A stretch of 64,000 nt of DNA from Aquipseudomonas alcaligenes NBRC 14159. Its GTDB lineage: Bacteria; Pseudomonadota; Gammaproteobacteria; Pseudomonadales; Pseudomonadaceae. The stretch's first letter is position 1. Each line of letters opens with the position of its first letter. The translations under genes were made by a program, and so were the position numbers. A model generated the notes under the pieces. The model did no database searches, was not told the origin of the DNA, and worked only from the letters and a program-made list of their open reading frames with translations. The stretch spans positions 62,001 to 126,000 of the forward strand of contig NZ_BATI01000017.1 of assembly GCF_000467105.1 (NCBI RefSeq), written 5' to 3'. This document shows positions 48,625 through 59,258 of the stretch, one piece after another.

Positions 48625-49632
48625 ATGCTGCACACCGCGCCCAGCGCCACTGCCTCGCTGCTCCTCGACCTGTACCAGAGCCTGCGCCGCCGGCAGCTGG
48701 TCGGCCCGGCCGATCTGGTCGAACTGGGCCTGGCGCCGAACGCGCCGCTGGACCTGGAGGCGCGCATCCCGGTGGCCTGGCTGCTGCGCTTGTGGCAGCT
48801 GGCGGCCGAGCGTGGCGCGCCGGCCGATCTCGGTCTGCAACTGGGCCAGCAGCGTGGCCTGCAGAGCCGCGGTCCGGTGGCCAACCTGGCGGCGATGAGT
48901 GCCACCCTCGGCGAGGCGCTGGAGCTGTTCCGCCGGCACAGTCCGGTGATGAGCGAATGCGAGAACCTGCGGGTGGAGCAGAGCGGCGATCGCGTGCGCA
49001 TCGACTTCCTGTTCACCGCTCCTTTGGCCGGCCATCCGCCTGCCTGCGAATACAGCCTCAGCTCCGCACTGTGCTGGGGGCGGCAGATGAGCGGCACGCG
49101 GCTGATGCCGCTGCGGGTGGGCTTTCGCCATAGGCCGCTGGCCGGCCCCGCCAGCTACCGGCAGATCCTCGGTTGTCCGGTGCGCTTCGGCGAGCCGCTG
49201 GACTATATCGAGATGACGGCGGCGGACATGCGTTTGCCGCTGCTCGGCGGCAACGACTACATCAAGGGCCTTCTGCTGCAGCGGGTCAGCGACATGCAGG
49301 CGCAGTTGCCCAGCCACCGCAGCCTGCGTCAGCAGGTGCAGCAGCTGATCGAGCTGGGGCTGATCGACGGTGCGCTGTCGGTGGAGGCGGTGGCGCGCCG
49401 TCTGCATACCAGCCGGCAGACCCTGCACCGCCACCTGCGCGAGGAGGGCTGCAGCTTCTCCGAACTGCTCGCCGAGGTGCGTCGCGAGCACGCGCTGCGG
49501 CGCCTGTGCCAGGCAGACTGCCGCATCGAGCAGCTCAGCCGCGAGCTGGGCTTTGCCGAGCCGAGTGCCTTCTACAAGGCGTTCAAGGGCTGGTTCGGGG
49601 TATCGCCCAAGGCCTACCAGGAAAGCCGGTAG
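48625..49632 (+). CDS. AraC family transcriptional regulator
   Basis: A 335-residue regulator with an N-terminal arabinose-binding-like domain of the PF12625 type (about 20-205). The two helix-turn-helix motifs near the end are VEAVARRLHTSRQTLHRHL and IEQLSRELGFAEPSAFYKAF, followed by the family ending GVSPKAY. Regulators of this type often control acyl or lipid degradation genes. AAAGGA is 9 bases before ATG 48625. Divergent from the acyl-CoA synthetase across 146 bases, which suggests direct control. Confidence 0.9.
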   Translation: MLHTAPSATASLLLDLYQSLRRRQLVGPADLVELGLAPNAPLDLEARIPVAWLLRLWQLAAERGAPADLGLQLGQQRGLQSRGPVANLAAMSATLGEALELFRRHSPVMSECENLRVEQSGDRVRIDFLFTAPLAGHPPACEYSLSSALCWGRQMSGTRLMPLRVGFRHRPLAGPASYRQILGCPVRFGEPLDYIEMTAADMRLPLLGGNDYIKGLLLQRVSDMQAQLPSHRSLRQQVQQLIELGLIDGALSVEAVARRLHTSRQTLHRHLREEGCSFSELLAEVRREHALRRLCQADCRIEQLSRELGFAEPSAFYKAFKGWFGVSPKAYQESR

Positions 49633-49699
49633 GGCGGGTGAAATCCGCGCCCGCGAATTGCCTGAGACGCTACATCGACGCGGGCTTCACCCGCCCTAC
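49629..49699. repeat. REPIN-like inverted pair
   Basis: GTAGGGCGGGTGAA (49629-49642) faces its exact complement TTCACCCGCCCTAC (49686-49699). The 43 bases between include CGCGCCCGCG. It separates the convergent AraC and metallopeptidase genes and starts inside the AraC stop. Confidence 0.85.
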
Positions 49700-50562
49700 A
49701 GTTTCGTTGCCTTGAAGGTATCGCAGCGCCCCGGCTCGCCGTTGTCGAAGCCGTTACGGAACCAACGCACGCGTTGCGCCGAGGTGCCGTGGGTGAAGGA
49801 GTCCGGCATCACGGTGCCGCGGCTCTGCTTCTGCAGGCGGTCGTCGCCGATGGCGTTGGCGGCGTTCAGTGCCTCTTCCAGGTCGCCCGGCTCCAGCCAG
49901 TTCAGGCGCTGCTGCGCATGGTGTGCCCAGACGCCGGCCAAGCAGTCGGCCTGCAGCTCCTGGCGCACCAGCAGGCCGTTGTCGCCTTCCACCCGCTCGC
50001 CGCGCTGGCGTGCCGCGTTGACCCTGGCCGAGACGCCGAGCAGGGTCTGCACATGGTGGCCGACCTCATGGGCGATCACATAGGCCTGGGCGAAGTCGCC
50101 GGCGGCGGCGAAGCGGGTCTCCATCTCGCGGAAGAAGCTCAGGTCGAGATAGACCTGGCGATCACCGGGGCAGTAGAAGGGCCCGACGGCGGCATCGGCG
50201 AAACCGCAGGCCGAGCGCACGCCGCCGCTGAAGAGCACGAGTTTCGGGTCCTGGTACTGCTTGCCGGAGGCCTGGAAGATCGCGCGCCAGGTGTCCTCGG
50301 TATCGCCGAGCACGGCGCGGACGAATTCACGCTGCGGATCGTTGGCGGCCGGCGCGCGCTGTTCCGGCACCGGCGCGCCCTGCTGCAGGCCCTGGTTGAC
50401 CACGCTGCCGAGGATGGTCAGCGGGTCCTGGCCCATCAGCAGGCCGATCACCACCACCACGGCAATGCCGCCCAGGCTCAGGCCCTTGCCGCCGCCGAGG
50501 CGTCTGCCGCCACCGCGCGCATCCACCACGTTGTCGCTGCGTCTGCCGCGTTCCCAGCGCAT
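49696..50562 (-). CDS. ypfJ: Neutral zinc metallopeptidase (YpfJ family)
   Basis: A 288-residue protein with an Arg/Gly-rich N-terminus, one membrane helix (about 28-45) and a periplasmic peptidase domain. The zinc motif is HEVGHH, and a downstream Glu in RQELQADC is the likely third ligand region. FSGGVRSACGFADAAVGPFYCP is the family signature. The substrate is unknown. Its last bases overlap the inverted repeat at 49629-49699. Confidence 0.9.
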   Translation of the reverse strand: MRWERGRRSDNVVDARGGGRRLGGGKGLSLGGIAVVVVIGLLMGQDPLTILGSVVNQGLQQGAPVPEQRAPAANDPQREFVRAVLGDTEDTWRAIFQASGKQYQDPKLVLFSGGVRSACGFADAAVGPFYCPGDRQVYLDLSFFREMETRFAAAGDFAQAYVIAHEVGHHVQTLLGVSARVNAARQRGERVEGDNGLLVRQELQADCLAGVWAHHAQQRLNWLEPGDLEEALNAANAIGDDRLQKQSRGTVMPDSFTHGTSAQRVRWFRNGFDNGEPGRCDTFKATKL

Positions 50563-50631
50563 GTGCGCACTCCTTTTCTCCGTCCGGGGCTGACAGTGTC
50601 GTCCTCGGACGGGCAGTGCGCCAGCGGCGCG

Positions 50632-51063
50632 TTACTCGGCCGGATAGTCGGCCAGCACGCTTTCCTGGCCATCCTTGCTCAGGCCGATCACCTGGTAGGC
50701 ATCCACCCGGCCGGTTTCCATGCCCGGCGAGCCGTGCGGCATGCCCGGTACGGCGGCGCCGAGCAGGTCGCGGCGCTGGCGCAGGTCGAGCACGTCTCTG
50801 GCCGGTACGTGGCCCTCGACGAATTTGCCGTCGATCACCCCGGTGTGGCACGACGCCAGGCGCGGGGGCACGCCGAGGCGTTGCTTGACTGCGTTCATGT
50901 CGCTCTCGACATGGTCGTTGACCCGGATACCGTTGGCTTCCAGGTGGCTGATCCAGTCCTTGCAGCAACCGCAGTTGGCGTCGCGGTGCACGTCCATGGT
51001 GATCGGCTCGGCGGCCTGGGCGGAGGCGGCGAAGAGCAGGGCGGCGAGAGGCAGGAGGCGCAT
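50632..51063 (-). CDS. DUF411 periplasmic metal-binding protein
   Basis: A 143-residue exported protein with a signal peptide (1 to about 18). The DUF411 core has NCGCCKDW near residue 30, PPRLASCHTG, and GHVPARDV. DUF411 proteins are often found with copper resistance genes and may bind copper through the Cys motif. ATG at 51063 is the start that gives the signal peptide. No other metal gene is adjacent. Confidence 0.85.
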   Translation of the reverse strand: MRLLPLAALLFAASAQAAEPITMDVHRDANCGCCKDWISHLEANGIRVNDHVESDMNAVKQRLGVPPRLASCHTGVIDGKFVEGHVPARDVLDLRQRRDLLGAAVPGMPHGSPGMETGRVDAYQVIGLSKDGQESVLADYPAE

Positions 51064-51192
51064 GGGATTTCCTCGAACGGGTACAAAACGCCGAGGATAA
51101 ACCCCGCGGCATTGGCGGCCCAGGCTGTGACTGTTTCCGGGTGAGTCGCCAGCGCCTATGCTCGCTGCCAGCACCCGCCATGGAGATCGCCG

Positions 51193-51582
51193 ATGCTATC
51201 CGTTCGCCTGTTCCTGATCGCCCAGATCCTGACTCTCGCCGGCTTCGGCCTGGCCTATTTCGTCCGCCCGCAGGAGACGGCCAACCTCAGTGGCATGCTG
51301 CTGATGGCGCCGGCGGCGCTCACCGATGTGCGTGCCTACTACGGTGGCCTGCAGCTGGGGCTGGCGGCCTGGCTGGGGCTGGCCCTGTTGCGGGGCGACC
51401 TGCTGCGCCCGGCACTGATGCTGCTGGTGCTGCTCTACAGCGCGTTGTTCCTCGCGCGGCTGGGCGGACTATGGCTGGACGGCGGCGCGCAGCAGACCTT
51501 CAACCTCTACGCCATGCTGTTCGAGGGCGTCTCCGCCGCGCTGGCGTTCTGGCTGTTGCGCGGCCGCTCAGCGGCGGCGTAG
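51193..51582 (+). CDS. DUF4345 membrane protein
   Basis: A 129-residue protein with four hydrophobic helices (about 5-22, 50-66, 72-92 and 106-123) and the DVRAYYGGLQLGLA segment seen in DUF4345 proteins. Function unknown. Its 3' end overlaps the end of ttgR by 15 bases in convergent orientation. Confidence 0.72.
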   Translation: MLSVRLFLIAQILTLAGFGLAYFVRPQETANLSGMLLMAPAALTDVRAYYGGLQLGLAAWLGLALLRGDLLRPALMLLVLLYSALFLARLGGLWLDGGAQQTFNLYAMLFEGVSAALAFWLLRGRSAAA

Positions 51583-52203
51583 GGCGTGGCTGCAGCGCAG
51601 CATGTCGAGCAGGGCATCGACGAACGACTCGGCCTGCTCGGCCAGCGAGTCGCCGCCCGGGGCCAGCAGCCAGTTGGCCTGCAGGCCATGGACGTAGCCA
51701 TGCAGGCAGAGAGTGGCGCGGCGGCAGTCGAGGTCGGCCGGTAGCTGGGCCTTGCTGACCGCGTTGCGCAACGACTTCTCGATGCGCTCGTCGCACTCCA
51801 GGTGCAGCGCCTGCATCTTCTGCCGCAGGTCGCCGAGATCGTCGGTGTACTCGCACTTGTGCTGCAGGATCTCCTGGATGCGCCGGGTCTGGGCGTCCAG
51901 TTCGACATTGCGCAACAGACGTACCAGCAGCTCGCGGGTCTGCCCCAGCGGGTTGGGCTCGTCCTCGCTCTCGCTGGCCTGGGCCAGCTCCTCCAGCGGC
52001 AGGTGCAGCCGTTCGAGCATGGCCTGGAACAGGTCGACCTTGTTCTCGAAGTGCCAGTAGATGGCGCCGCGCGTCACCCCGGCGGCGCTGGCGATATCGG
52101 CCAGCGAGGTGCGTGAAACCCCCTGGTCGTGGAACAGCCGCTCGGCCGCGTCGAGGATCGACTGGCGGGTTTCTTCGGCTTCCTCTTTGGTCCGTCTGGC
52201 CAT
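51568..52203 (-). CDS. ttgR: TetR-family efflux repressor TtgR
   Basis: A 211-residue TetR regulator. The helix-turn-helix is DIASAAGVTRGAIYWHF (about 35-55), and the variable C-terminal ligand pocket follows. The start MARRTKEEAEETRQSILDAA and its divergence from ttgABC match TtgR of P. putida, which is released from DNA by antibiotics and plant phenolics. The operator is visible at 52258-52283. P. aeruginosa uses a MarR-type repressor at the equivalent mexAB locus, so this locus follows the putida type. Confidence 0.92.
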   Translation of the reverse strand: MARRTKEEAEETRQSILDAAERLFHDQGVSRTSLADIASAAGVTRGAIYWHFENKVDLFQAMLERLHLPLEELAQASESEDEPNPLGQTRELLVRLLRNVELDAQTRRIQEILQHKCEYTDDLGDLRQKMQALHLECDERIEKSLRNAVSKAQLPADLDCRRATLCLHGYVHGLQANWLLAPGGDSLAEQAESFVDALLDMLRCSHALRRR

Positions 52204-52257
52204 GGCTCGCTTTATGTAAAGGTTGGGAAAAGTTGGCGCTGGAGCCAGCTTTGGCGA

Positions 52258-52287
52258 TTTACAAACATTCTAGTATGTAAGTATATT
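52258..52287 (+). promoter_or_regulatory. TtgR operator and ttgA promoter
   Basis: TTTACAAAC and TGTAAGTA are separated by nine bases, closely matching the known P. putida TtgR operator. TTTACA (52258-52263) and TATATT (52282-52287) with an 18-base spacer form the ttgABC promoter, so repressor and polymerase compete. Confidence 0.85.
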
Positions 52288-52363
52288 CGTTAGCCAGCTA
52301 AACAGATTTTCCCCTTCCCGCCCGGCTCTCCTCCGGGTCATCCAGATATTGAGGTCGAATCGG

Positions 52364-53491
52364 ATGTTCAAGACCGCTTCTTTTTCCCTGCTCGCGCTGG
52401 CCGCGCTGACCCTGGTCGGCTGCCAGGACGAGGCAACGCCACCGGCCGCCCAGGCGCCGCAGGTCGGCGTGGTCACGCTCGCCGCCCAGCCCTACACATT
52501 GACCACCGAGCTGCCCGGGCGTACCGCTGCCTTCCGCATCGCCGAAGTGCGCCCGCAGGTCGACGGCATCATCCAGAAGCGCCTGTTTACCGAAGGCTCC
52601 GAAGTGAAGGCCGGCCAGCAGCTGTACCAGATCGACGCCGCCACCTATGCCGCCAGCCTGAAGAGCGCCGAGGCCAGCGTGGCCTCGGCGCGTTCGCTGG
52701 CCTCGCGCTACAAGGAGCTGGTGGTGGACAAGGCGGTCAGCCAGCAGGCCTATGACGAGGCCGAAGCCGCCCGTCTGCAGGCCGAAGCCGCGCTGGAGAA
52801 AGCGCGCATCGACCTGCGCTACACCCGCGTGCTGGCGCCCATCGGCGGGCGCGTCGGGCGTTCGGTGGTCACCGAGGGCGCACTGGTCAGCAACGGCCAG
52901 AGCACGGCGATGGCCACCATCCAGCAGCTCGACCCGATCTACGTCGACGTCACCCAGTCCAGCGCCGAGCTGCTGCGCCTGCGCCGCGAGCTGGCCGCCG
53001 GGCAGCTGGAGCAGGCCGGCAAGGCGGCCAAGGTGTCGCTGACCCTGGAAGACGGCAGTACCTATCCGCACAGCGGCACCCTGGAGTTCTCCGAGGTGTC
53101 GGTGGACGAGGGCACCGGTTCGGTAACCCTGCGCGCGGTATTCCCCAACCCCGAGCACAACCTGCTGCCTGGCATGTTCGTGCATGCCCGGCTCACTTCG
53201 GCGGTCAAGCAGCAGGCCATTCTCGCCCCGCAGCAGGGCGTGACCCGCGACCTCAAGGGCCAGGCCACCGCGCTGGTGGTCGGCGCCGACGACAAGGTCG
53301 AGCTGCGCCAGCTGCAGGCCGAACGCACCAGTGGCAACCGCTGGCTGGTCAGCAGCGGCCTGCAGGCCGGTGACCGGCTGATCACCGAGGGCCTGCAGTA
53401 CGTGCGCCCGGGTGACCAGGTCAAGGTCGCGCCGGCGAGCAACGTGGCCGCCGAGCCGGCCGAGCAGAGCGGCCTGGCCAAGAGCCACTGA
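52364..53491 (+). CDS. ttgA: RND efflux periplasmic adaptor TtgA/MexA
   Basis: A 375-residue lipoprotein of the membrane fusion family. The lipobox LVGC gives Cys20 as the lipidated residue. GVVTLAAQPYTLTTELPGRT, RIAEVRPQVDGII, the coiled hairpin (about 90-160) and ELSVDEGTGSVTLRAVFPNP-like beta barrel segments match MexA nearly residue by residue. It joins TtgB to TtgC. ATG at 52364 has GAGGT upstream. Followed by ttgB after 12 bases. Confidence 0.95.
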   Translation: MFKTASFSLLALAALTLVGCQDEATPPAAQAPQVGVVTLAAQPYTLTTELPGRTAAFRIAEVRPQVDGIIQKRLFTEGSEVKAGQQLYQIDAATYAASLKSAEASVASARSLASRYKELVVDKAVSQQAYDEAEAARLQAEAALEKARIDLRYTRVLAPIGGRVGRSVVTEGALVSNGQSTAMATIQQLDPIYVDVTQSSAELLRLRRELAAGQLEQAGKAAKVSLTLEDGSTYPHSGTLEFSEVSVDEGTGSVTLRAVFPNPEHNLLPGMFVHARLTSAVKQQAILAPQQGVTRDLKGQATALVVGADDKVELRQLQAERTSGNRWLVSSGLQAGDRLITEGLQYVRPGDQVKVAPASNVAAEPAEQSGLAKSH

Positions 53492-53503
53492 GGAGAGCAG
53501 TAG

Positions 53504-56500
53504 ATGTCCCGATTCTTCATCGACAGGCCGATCTTCGCCTGGGTGATCGCCCTGGTGATCATGCTGGCCGGCGGCCTGGCCATCCTCAAGTTGCCGATCA
53601 ACCAGTACCCGAGCATCGCCGCGCCCGCCGTCGGCATCCAGGTCAGCTACCCCGGCGCCTCGGCGCAGACGGTGCAGGACACCGTGGTGCAGGTGATCGA
53701 GCAGCAGCTCAACGGCATCGACGGCCTGCGCTACATCAGCTCGGAGAGCAACTCCGACGGCAGCATGACCATCACCGCCACCTTCGAGCAGGGCACCAAC
53801 CCCGACATCGCCCAGGTGCAGGTGCAGAACAAGCTGCAGCTGGCCACTCCGCTGTTGCCGCAGGAAGTCCAACAGCAGGGCATCCGCGTGACCAAGGCGG
53901 TGAAGAACTTCCTGCTGGTGCTCGGCGTCGTCTCCGAAGACGGCAGCATGGACAAGAACGACCTGGCCAACTACATCGTCTCCAACATCCAGGACCCGAT
54001 CTCGCGGGCCAAGGGCGTGGGTGACTTCCAGGTGTTCGGCGCGCAGTACGCCATGCGCATCTGGCTCGATCCGGCCAAGCTGAATAACTTCCAGCTGACC
54101 CCGGTGGACGTGAAGAGCGCCATCCAGGCGCAGAACGTCCAGGTGTCTTCCGGCCAGTTCGGCGGCCTGCCGGCCTCGCCCGGCAACCAGCTGAACGCCA
54201 CCATCATCGGCAAGACCCGCCTGCAGACGCCGGAGCAGTTCGGCGCCATCCTGCTCAAGGTCAATCGCGACGGTTCGCAGGTGCGCCTGCGCGATGTGGC
54301 CAAGGTCGAGCTGGGCGGCGAGAACTACAGCATCAGTGCCCAGTACAACGGCATGCCGGCGTCCGGCATGGCGATCAAGCTGGCCACCGGGGCCAACGCC
54401 CTGGATACCGCCCAGGCGGTGCGCGACACCATCAGCGAGCTGGAGCCCTTCATGCCCGCCGGCATGAAGGTGGTGTTCCCCTACGACACCACGCCGGTGG
54501 TCTCGGCCTCCATCGAGGGCGTGATCCACACCCTGGGCGAGGCCATCGTCCTGGTGTTCCTGGTGATGTTCCTGTTCCTGCAGAACTTCCGCGCCACCCT
54601 GATTCCCACCCTGGCAGTGCCGGTGGTGCTGCTCGGCACCTTCGGCGTGCTGGCAATGTTCGGCTTCACCATCAACACCCTGACCATGTTCGCCATGGTC
54701 CTGGCCATCGGCCTGCTGGTGGACGACGCCATCGTGGTGGTGGAGAACGTCGAGCGGGTGATGGCCGAGGAAGGCCTGTCGCCGCTGGAGGCCACGCGCA
54801 AGTCGATGGGGCAGATCCAGGGCGCGCTGGTCGGCATCGCCCTGGTGCTGTCGGCGGTGTTCCTGCCGATGGCCTTCTTCGGCGGCTCCACCGGGGTAAT
54901 CTACAAGCAGTTCTCCATCACCATCGTCTCGGCCATGGCCCTGTCGGTGCTGGTGGCGCTGATCTTCACCCCGGCGCTGTGCGCCACCCTGCTCAAGCCC
55001 GTCGCCCCCGGCCATCACGAGAAGCGCGGCTTCTTCGGCTGGTTCAACCGCAGTTTCGAACGCGGCGTGCAGGGCTACGAGCGCGGCGTGCGCGCCATCC
55101 TCACGCGCAAGGCGCCGTACCTGCTGCTGTACGTGGTGATCCTCGGCGTGATGGCCTGGATGTTCACCCGCATCCCCACTGCCTTCCTCCCCGAGGAAGA
55201 CCAGGGCGTGCTGTTCGCCCAGGTGCAGACGCCGTCCGGCGCCAGCGCCGAGCGTACCCAGGCGGTGGTCGACCAGATGCGCGAATACCTGCTGGAAGAC
55301 GAAAAGGACACGGTGAAGTCGGTGTTCACCGTCACCGGCTTCAACTTCGCTGGCCGCGGGCAGAGTTCGGGCATGGCCTTCATCATGCTCAAGCCCTGGG
55401 AAGAGCGCACCGCTGCCGGGCAGAGCGTGGCCGAGCTGGCGCAGCGCGCGCAGATGCACTTCTTCGGCTTCCGCGATGCCATGGTGTTCGCCTTCGCCCC
55501 GCCGGCGGTGATGGAGCTGGGCAACGCCACCGGCTTCAACCTGTTCCTGCAGGACCGCGCTGGCGTCGGCCACGAGGCGCTCAACGCCGCCCGCGACCAG
55601 TTCCTCCAGCTGGCCGCGCAGAACCCGGTGCTCAACCGCGTGCGTGCCAACGGCCTGCGTGACGAGCCGCAGTACCAGCTGCTGATCGATGACGAGAAGG
55701 CCCGTGCCCATGGCCTGGCCCTGTCCGACATCAACGACACCCTGTCGATCGCCTGGGGCGCCAGCTACGTCAACGACTTCATCGACCGCGGCCGGGTGAA
55801 GAAGGTCTACCTGCAGGGCGAGTCCGAGGCGCGCATGGGGCCCGAGGACCTGAACAAGTGGTACGTGCGCAACGATGCCGGGCAGATGGTGCCGTTCAGC
55901 GCCTTCGCCAGCGGCGAGTGGACCTACGGGCCGCCCAAGCTGTCGCGTTACAACGGCGTGTCGGCGGTGGAAATTCTCGGCGAGGCGGCCCCCGGCCACA
56001 GTTCCGGCGAGGCCATGGCGGCGGTGGAAGAGATCGCCCGCCAGCTGCCGGCCGGCGTCGGCTACTCCTGGACCGGGCTGTCCTACGAGGAGCGTCTGTC
56101 CGGCGCCCAGGCCCCGGCGCTGTATGCCCTGTCGCTGCTGGTGGTGTTCCTCTGCCTGGCGGCGCTGTACGAGAGCTGGTCGATTCCGTTCTCGGTGATG
56201 CTGGTGGTGCCGCTCGGGGTGATCGGCGCGCTGCTGTTCACCAGCCTGCGTGGGCTGAGCAACGACGTGTTCTTCCAGGTCGGCCTGCTCACCACCATCG
56301 GCCTGTCGGCGAAGAACGCGATTCTTATCGTCGAGTTCGCCAAGGAGCTGCACGAGCAGGGCAAGAGCCTGTTCGACGCGGCGCTGGAAGCCTGCCGCAT
56401 GCGCCTGCGGCCGATCATCATGACCTCGCTGGCGTTCATCCTCGGCGTGGTGCCCCTGGCCATCTCCAACGGCGCCGGTTCCGGCAGCCAGCATGCGATC

Positions 56501-56638
56501 GGCACCGGGGTGATCGGCGGCATGCTCACCGCCACCGTGCTGGCGATCTTCTGGGTGCCGCTGTTCTACGTGCTGGTCTGCTCCCTGTTCAAGGGCAAGC
56601 GCAGCAAAGATGTCATCAGAGAGGAGGCCGTCCAGTGA
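53504..56638 (+). CDS. ttgB: RND multidrug efflux transporter TtgB/MexB
   Basis: A 1044-residue inner-membrane pump of the AcrB/MexB group, full length. Two sets of membrane helices flank large periplasmic loops, and the proton-relay pair Asp407-Asp408 lies in [15 protein letters not shown]. The porter segment [18 protein letters not shown] is typical. It exports antibiotics, solvents and dyes using the proton gradient. Very close to MexB in sequence. It overlaps the channel gene by 4 bases. Confidence 0.96.
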   Translation: MSRFFIDRPIFAWVIALVIMLAGGLAILKLPINQYPSIAAPAVGIQVSYPGASAQTVQDTVVQVIEQQLNGIDGLRYISSESNSDGSMTITATFEQGTNPDIAQVQVQNKLQLATPLLPQEVQQQGIRVTKAVKNFLLVLGVVSEDGSMDKNDLANYIVSNIQDPISRAKGVGDFQVFGAQYAMRIWLDPAKLNNFQLTPVDVKSAIQAQNVQVSSGQFGGLPASPGNQLNATIIGKTRLQTPEQFGAILLKVNRDGSQVRLRDVAKVELGGENYSISAQYNGMPASGMAIKLATGANALDTAQAVRDTISELEPFMPAGMKVVFPYDTTPVVSASIEGVIHTLGEAIVLVFLVMFLFLQNFRATLIPTLAVPVVLLGTFGVLAMFGFTINTLTMFAMVLAIGLLVDDAIVVVENVERVMAEEGLSPLEATRKSMGQIQGALVGIALVLSAVFLPMAFFGGSTGVIYKQFSITIVSAMALSVLVALIFTPALCATLLKPVAPGHHEKRGFFGWFNRSFERGVQGYERGVRAILTRKAPYLLLYVVILGVMAWMFTRIPTAFLPEEDQGVLFAQVQTPSGASAERTQAVVDQMREYLLEDEKDTVKSVFTVTGFNFAGRGQSSGMAFIMLKPWEERTAAGQSVAELAQRAQMHFFGFRDAMVFAFAPPAVMELGNATGFNLFLQDRAGVGHEALNAARDQFLQLAAQNPVLNRVRANGLRDEPQYQLLIDDEKARAHGLALSDINDTLSIAWGASYVNDFIDRGRVKKVYLQGESEARMGPEDLNKWYVRNDAGQMVPFSAFASGEWTYGPPKLSRYNGVSAVEILGEAAPGHSSGEAMAAVEEIARQLPAGVGYSWTGLSYEERLSGAQAPALYALSLLVVFLCLAALYESWSIPFSVMLVVPLGVIGALLFTSLRGLSNDVFFQVGLLTTIGLSAKNAILIVEFAKELHEQGKSLFDAALEACRMRLRPIIMTSLAFILGVVPLAISNGAGSGSQHAIGTGVIGGMLTATVLAIFWVPLFYVLVCSLFKGKRSKDVIREEAVQ

Positions 56639-58062
56639 GGCGTTCCCTGTTGTCCCTCGCCGTCGCCAGCATCCTGCTCGGCGGCTGCTCCCTGATCCCC
56701 GACCACCAGCGCCTCGCGTCGCCGGTCGACAGCGTCTGGCCCAGCGAGGCCAGCGGTGCGCAGACCGCCACCGCTGCCGCCGACCTGGACTGGCGCGCGT
56801 TCTTCAAGGACCCGGCGCTGCAGGGCCTGATCGACACCGCGCTGGCCAACAACCGCGACCTGCGGGTGGCCGCGCTGAATGTCGAGGCCTATGCCGCGCA
56901 ACGGCAGATCCAGCGCAGCGCGCTGTTCCCCAGCGTCACCGCCGACGGCGGCGCCACCCGCCAGCGCTTGCCGGGCAGTCTGTCCAGCAGCGGTGAGCCG
57001 AGCATCAGCAGCCAGTACAGCGCCACCGTCGGCGCCAGCTGGGAGCTGGATCTGTTCGGTCGCCTGCGCAGCCTCGACGAGCAGGCGCTGCAGCAGTACT
57101 TCGCCACCGAAGAAGCGCGCCGCGCCACGCAGATCGCCCTGGTGGCCAGCGTGGCCAATGCCTGGCTGACCCTGCAGGCCGACCAGGAGCTGCTGCAGCT
57201 GACCCAGGACACCCTCAAGACCTATCAGCAAAGCTTCGCCCTGACCCAGCGCAGCTACGACGTCGGCGTGGCCGACGCGCTGGCCCTGGCCCAGGCGCGC
57301 AGCGCGGTGGAGAGCGCCCAGGTCAGCCTGGCGCAGTACAGCCGCCAGGTGGCCCAGGACCGCAACGCCCTGGTCGTGCTGCTGGGCAGCGGCAAGGCCG
57401 GTGGCCTGCCGTCCGGTCGGCCGCTGGACGACGACCTGCTGCTGGAGGTGCCGGCCGGCCTGCCATCCGACCTGCTGCAGCGGCGGCCGGACCTGCGCCA
57501 GGCCGAGCACCAGCTGCAGGCCGCCAACGCCAACATCGGTGCGGCGCGCGCGGCGTTCTTCCCCAGCGTCAGCCTGACCGCCAACGCCGGCAGCCTCAGC
57601 CCGGATCTGTCCGGCCTGTTCGACGCCGGCTCCGGTAGCTGGCTGTTCCAGCCCAGCATCAGCCTGCCGATCTTCAACGCCGGCAAGCTCAGGGCCAGTC
57701 TGGACTACGCCGAGCTGCAGAAGGACATCCAGGTCGCCAGCTACGAGAAGGCCATCCAGACCGCCTTCCAGGAAGTCGCCGACGGCCTCGCCGCACGCGC
57801 CACCTACCAGCAGCAGCTGGAGGCCCAGCGCGCCCTGGTGAAGACCAACGAGGAGTACTACCGCCTGGCCGAACGGCGCTACCGCACCGGGGTGGACAGC
57901 TACCTGACCCTGCTCGACGCCCAGCGCCAGCTGTTCAGCGTGCGCCAGCAGCTGATCAGCGACCGCCTGGCGCAGCTGACCAGTGAGGTCGAGCTGTACA
58001 AGGCCCTGGGTGGCGGCTGGCGCGAACAGTCTCAGCTGGCGAGCGCGCCGGCGCAGGACTGA
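56635..58062 (+). CDS. ttgC: Outer-membrane efflux lipoprotein TtgC/OprM
   Basis: A 475-residue channel of the OprM group. The lipobox LLGGC puts the lipid on Cys18. Two efflux repeats follow, with [12 protein letters not shown] and [12 protein letters not shown] as markers, ending in the [16 protein letters not shown] helix. GTG at 56635 overlaps the ttgB stop and has GAGGAGG at 56621-56627. It completes the tripartite pump. Confidence 0.96.
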   Translation: MRRSLLSLAVASILLGGCSLIPDHQRLASPVDSVWPSEASGAQTATAAADLDWRAFFKDPALQGLIDTALANNRDLRVAALNVEAYAAQRQIQRSALFPSVTADGGATRQRLPGSLSSSGEPSISSQYSATVGASWELDLFGRLRSLDEQALQQYFATEEARRATQIALVASVANAWLTLQADQELLQLTQDTLKTYQQSFALTQRSYDVGVADALALAQARSAVESAQVSLAQYSRQVAQDRNALVVLLGSGKAGGLPSGRPLDDDLLLEVPAGLPSDLLQRRPDLRQAEHQLQAANANIGAARAAFFPSVSLTANAGSLSPDLSGLFDAGSGSWLFQPSISLPIFNAGKLRASLDYAELQKDIQVASYEKAIQTAFQEVADGLAARATYQQQLEAQRALVKTNEEYYRLAERRYRTGVDSYLTLLDAQRQLFSVRQQLISDRLAQLTSEVELYKALGGGWREQSQLASAPAQD

Positions 58063-58077
58063 ACCTCAGCCTGAAAC

Positions 58078-58108
58078 GAAAAAGCCCCGGCATGCCGGGG
58101 CTTTTTCA
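58078..58108. terminator. Bidirectional terminator between ttgC and trmA
   Basis: AAAAAGCCCCGGC and its exact complement flank AT at the centre, with A and T runs on both sides, 15 bases after ttgC. Confidence 0.92.
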
Positions 58109-58111
58109 TGT

Positions 58112-58163
58112 GTAGGGCGGGTGCAACCCGCGAAGATCGCTACGCGGAGCTCACCCGCCCTAC
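58112..58163. repeat. REPIN-like inverted pair
   Basis: GTAGGGCGGGTG (58112-58123) faces CACCCGCCCTAC (58152-58163). Same family as 49629, in a gap between convergent genes beside a terminator. Confidence 0.8.
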
Positions 58164-58172
58164 GTCCGTGAC

Positions 58173-59258
58173 TCAGCGTCTGACCAGCAGAACGCCGCTC
58201 TCCATATGGTGCGTCCAGGGGAACTGGTCGAACAGCGCGCAGCGCTCGATACGGTGGGTATCGTTGAGCTGGGCGATGTTGACGGCCAGGGTCTCCGGGT
58301 TGCAGGAGATGTACAGGATGTTGTCGAAGCGCCGGGTCAGCTCGCAGGTGTCCGGGTCCATGCCGGCGCGCGGCGGGTCGACGAATACACTGCCGAAGTC
58401 GTAGGCCTTCAGGTCGATGCCGGCCAGGCGGCGGAACGGGCGCACCTCGTTGAGGGCCTGGGTCAGCTCCTCGGCGGACAGGCGCACCAGCTCGATGGTG
58501 TCGATGCCGTTGTCGGCCAGATTGGCCAGGGCGGCATTCACCGAGGTCTTGCTGATCTCGGTGGCCAGCACCTTCCTGACCCGGGTGGACAGCGGCAGGG
58601 TGAAGTTGCCGTTGCCGCAGTAGAGTTCCAGCAGGTCGTCGTCGCGCTGGCCGAGGGCGTCATAGGCCCACTGCAGCATCTGCTGGCAGACCGTGCCGTT
58701 GGGCTGGGTGAAGGCGCCCTCCGGCTGGCGGTAGCGGAAGGTGCGCCCGGCCACCTGCATTTCTTCCTGCACGTAGTCGCGGCCGATCACCAGGCGCTGG
58801 CCACGCGAGCGGCCGACCAGGCTGACGCCCAGCCGCTGCGCCAGTTGCTCGGCCTCGGCCTGCCACTCGGCATCCAGCGGGCGGTGGTAGCACAGGGTGA
58901 TCAGCGCATCGCCGACCAGGGTGGTGAGGAACTCGACCTGGAACAGCTTGAACGACAGCACCCGGCTAGCCTGCCAGGCGGCCTTGAGCTGAGGCATCAG
59001 CTGGTTGATGCGCTGGCTGGCGATGGGGAACTCGTCGATCAGGATCGGCGTGTGCTTGTCGCCGGCCTCGAACATCGCGTAGTGACGCTCTTCCTGCTCG
59101 CGCCACAGGCGGAACTCGGCGCGCAGGCGATAGTGCTCGGCCGGCGAGGTGAATACCTCAGGCTCCGGTGCGGCGAAGGGCGCCAGCAGCTCGCGCAGGC
59201 GGGCGACCTTCTCGTCCAGCTGGGCGGCATAGGCCGCCGCGTCGCGTACCGGTGTCAT
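58173..59258 (-). CDS. trmA: tRNA (uracil-5-)-methyltransferase TrmA
   Basis: A 361-residue SAM-dependent enzyme that makes T54 in t[17 protein letters not shown] is the SAM-binding motif, DPPRAGMD is conserved, and Cys319 in YISCNPETL is the catalytic nucleophile. The Glu in HHMESGVLL acts as general base. It overlaps the upstream permease gene by 4 bases. Confidence 0.96.
   Translation of the reverse strand: MTPVRDAAAYAAQLDEKVARLRELLAPFAAPEPEVFTSPAEHYRLRAEFRLWREQEERHYAMFEAGDKHTPILIDEFPIASQRINQLMPQLKAAWQASRVLSFKLFQVEFLTTLVGDALITLCYHRPLDAEWQAEAEQLAQRLGVSLVGRSRGQRLVIGRDYVQEEMQVAGRTFRYRQPEGAFTQPNGTVCQQMLQWAYDALGQRDDDLLELYCGNGNFTLPLSTRVRKVLATEISKTSVNAALANLADNGIDTIELVRLSAEELTQALNEVRPFRRLAGIDLKAYDFGSVFVDPPRAGMDPDTCELTRRFDNILYISCNPETLAVNIAQLNDTHRIERCALFDQFPWTHHMESGVLLVRR

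Noticed and set aside
52298-56494. A very long open frame on the minus strand opposite ttgA and ttgB
   Set aside because: It mirrors the codon structure of two well-recognised genes in high-GC DNA; its product is low-complexity His/Arg/Gly/Gln sequence with no domain.
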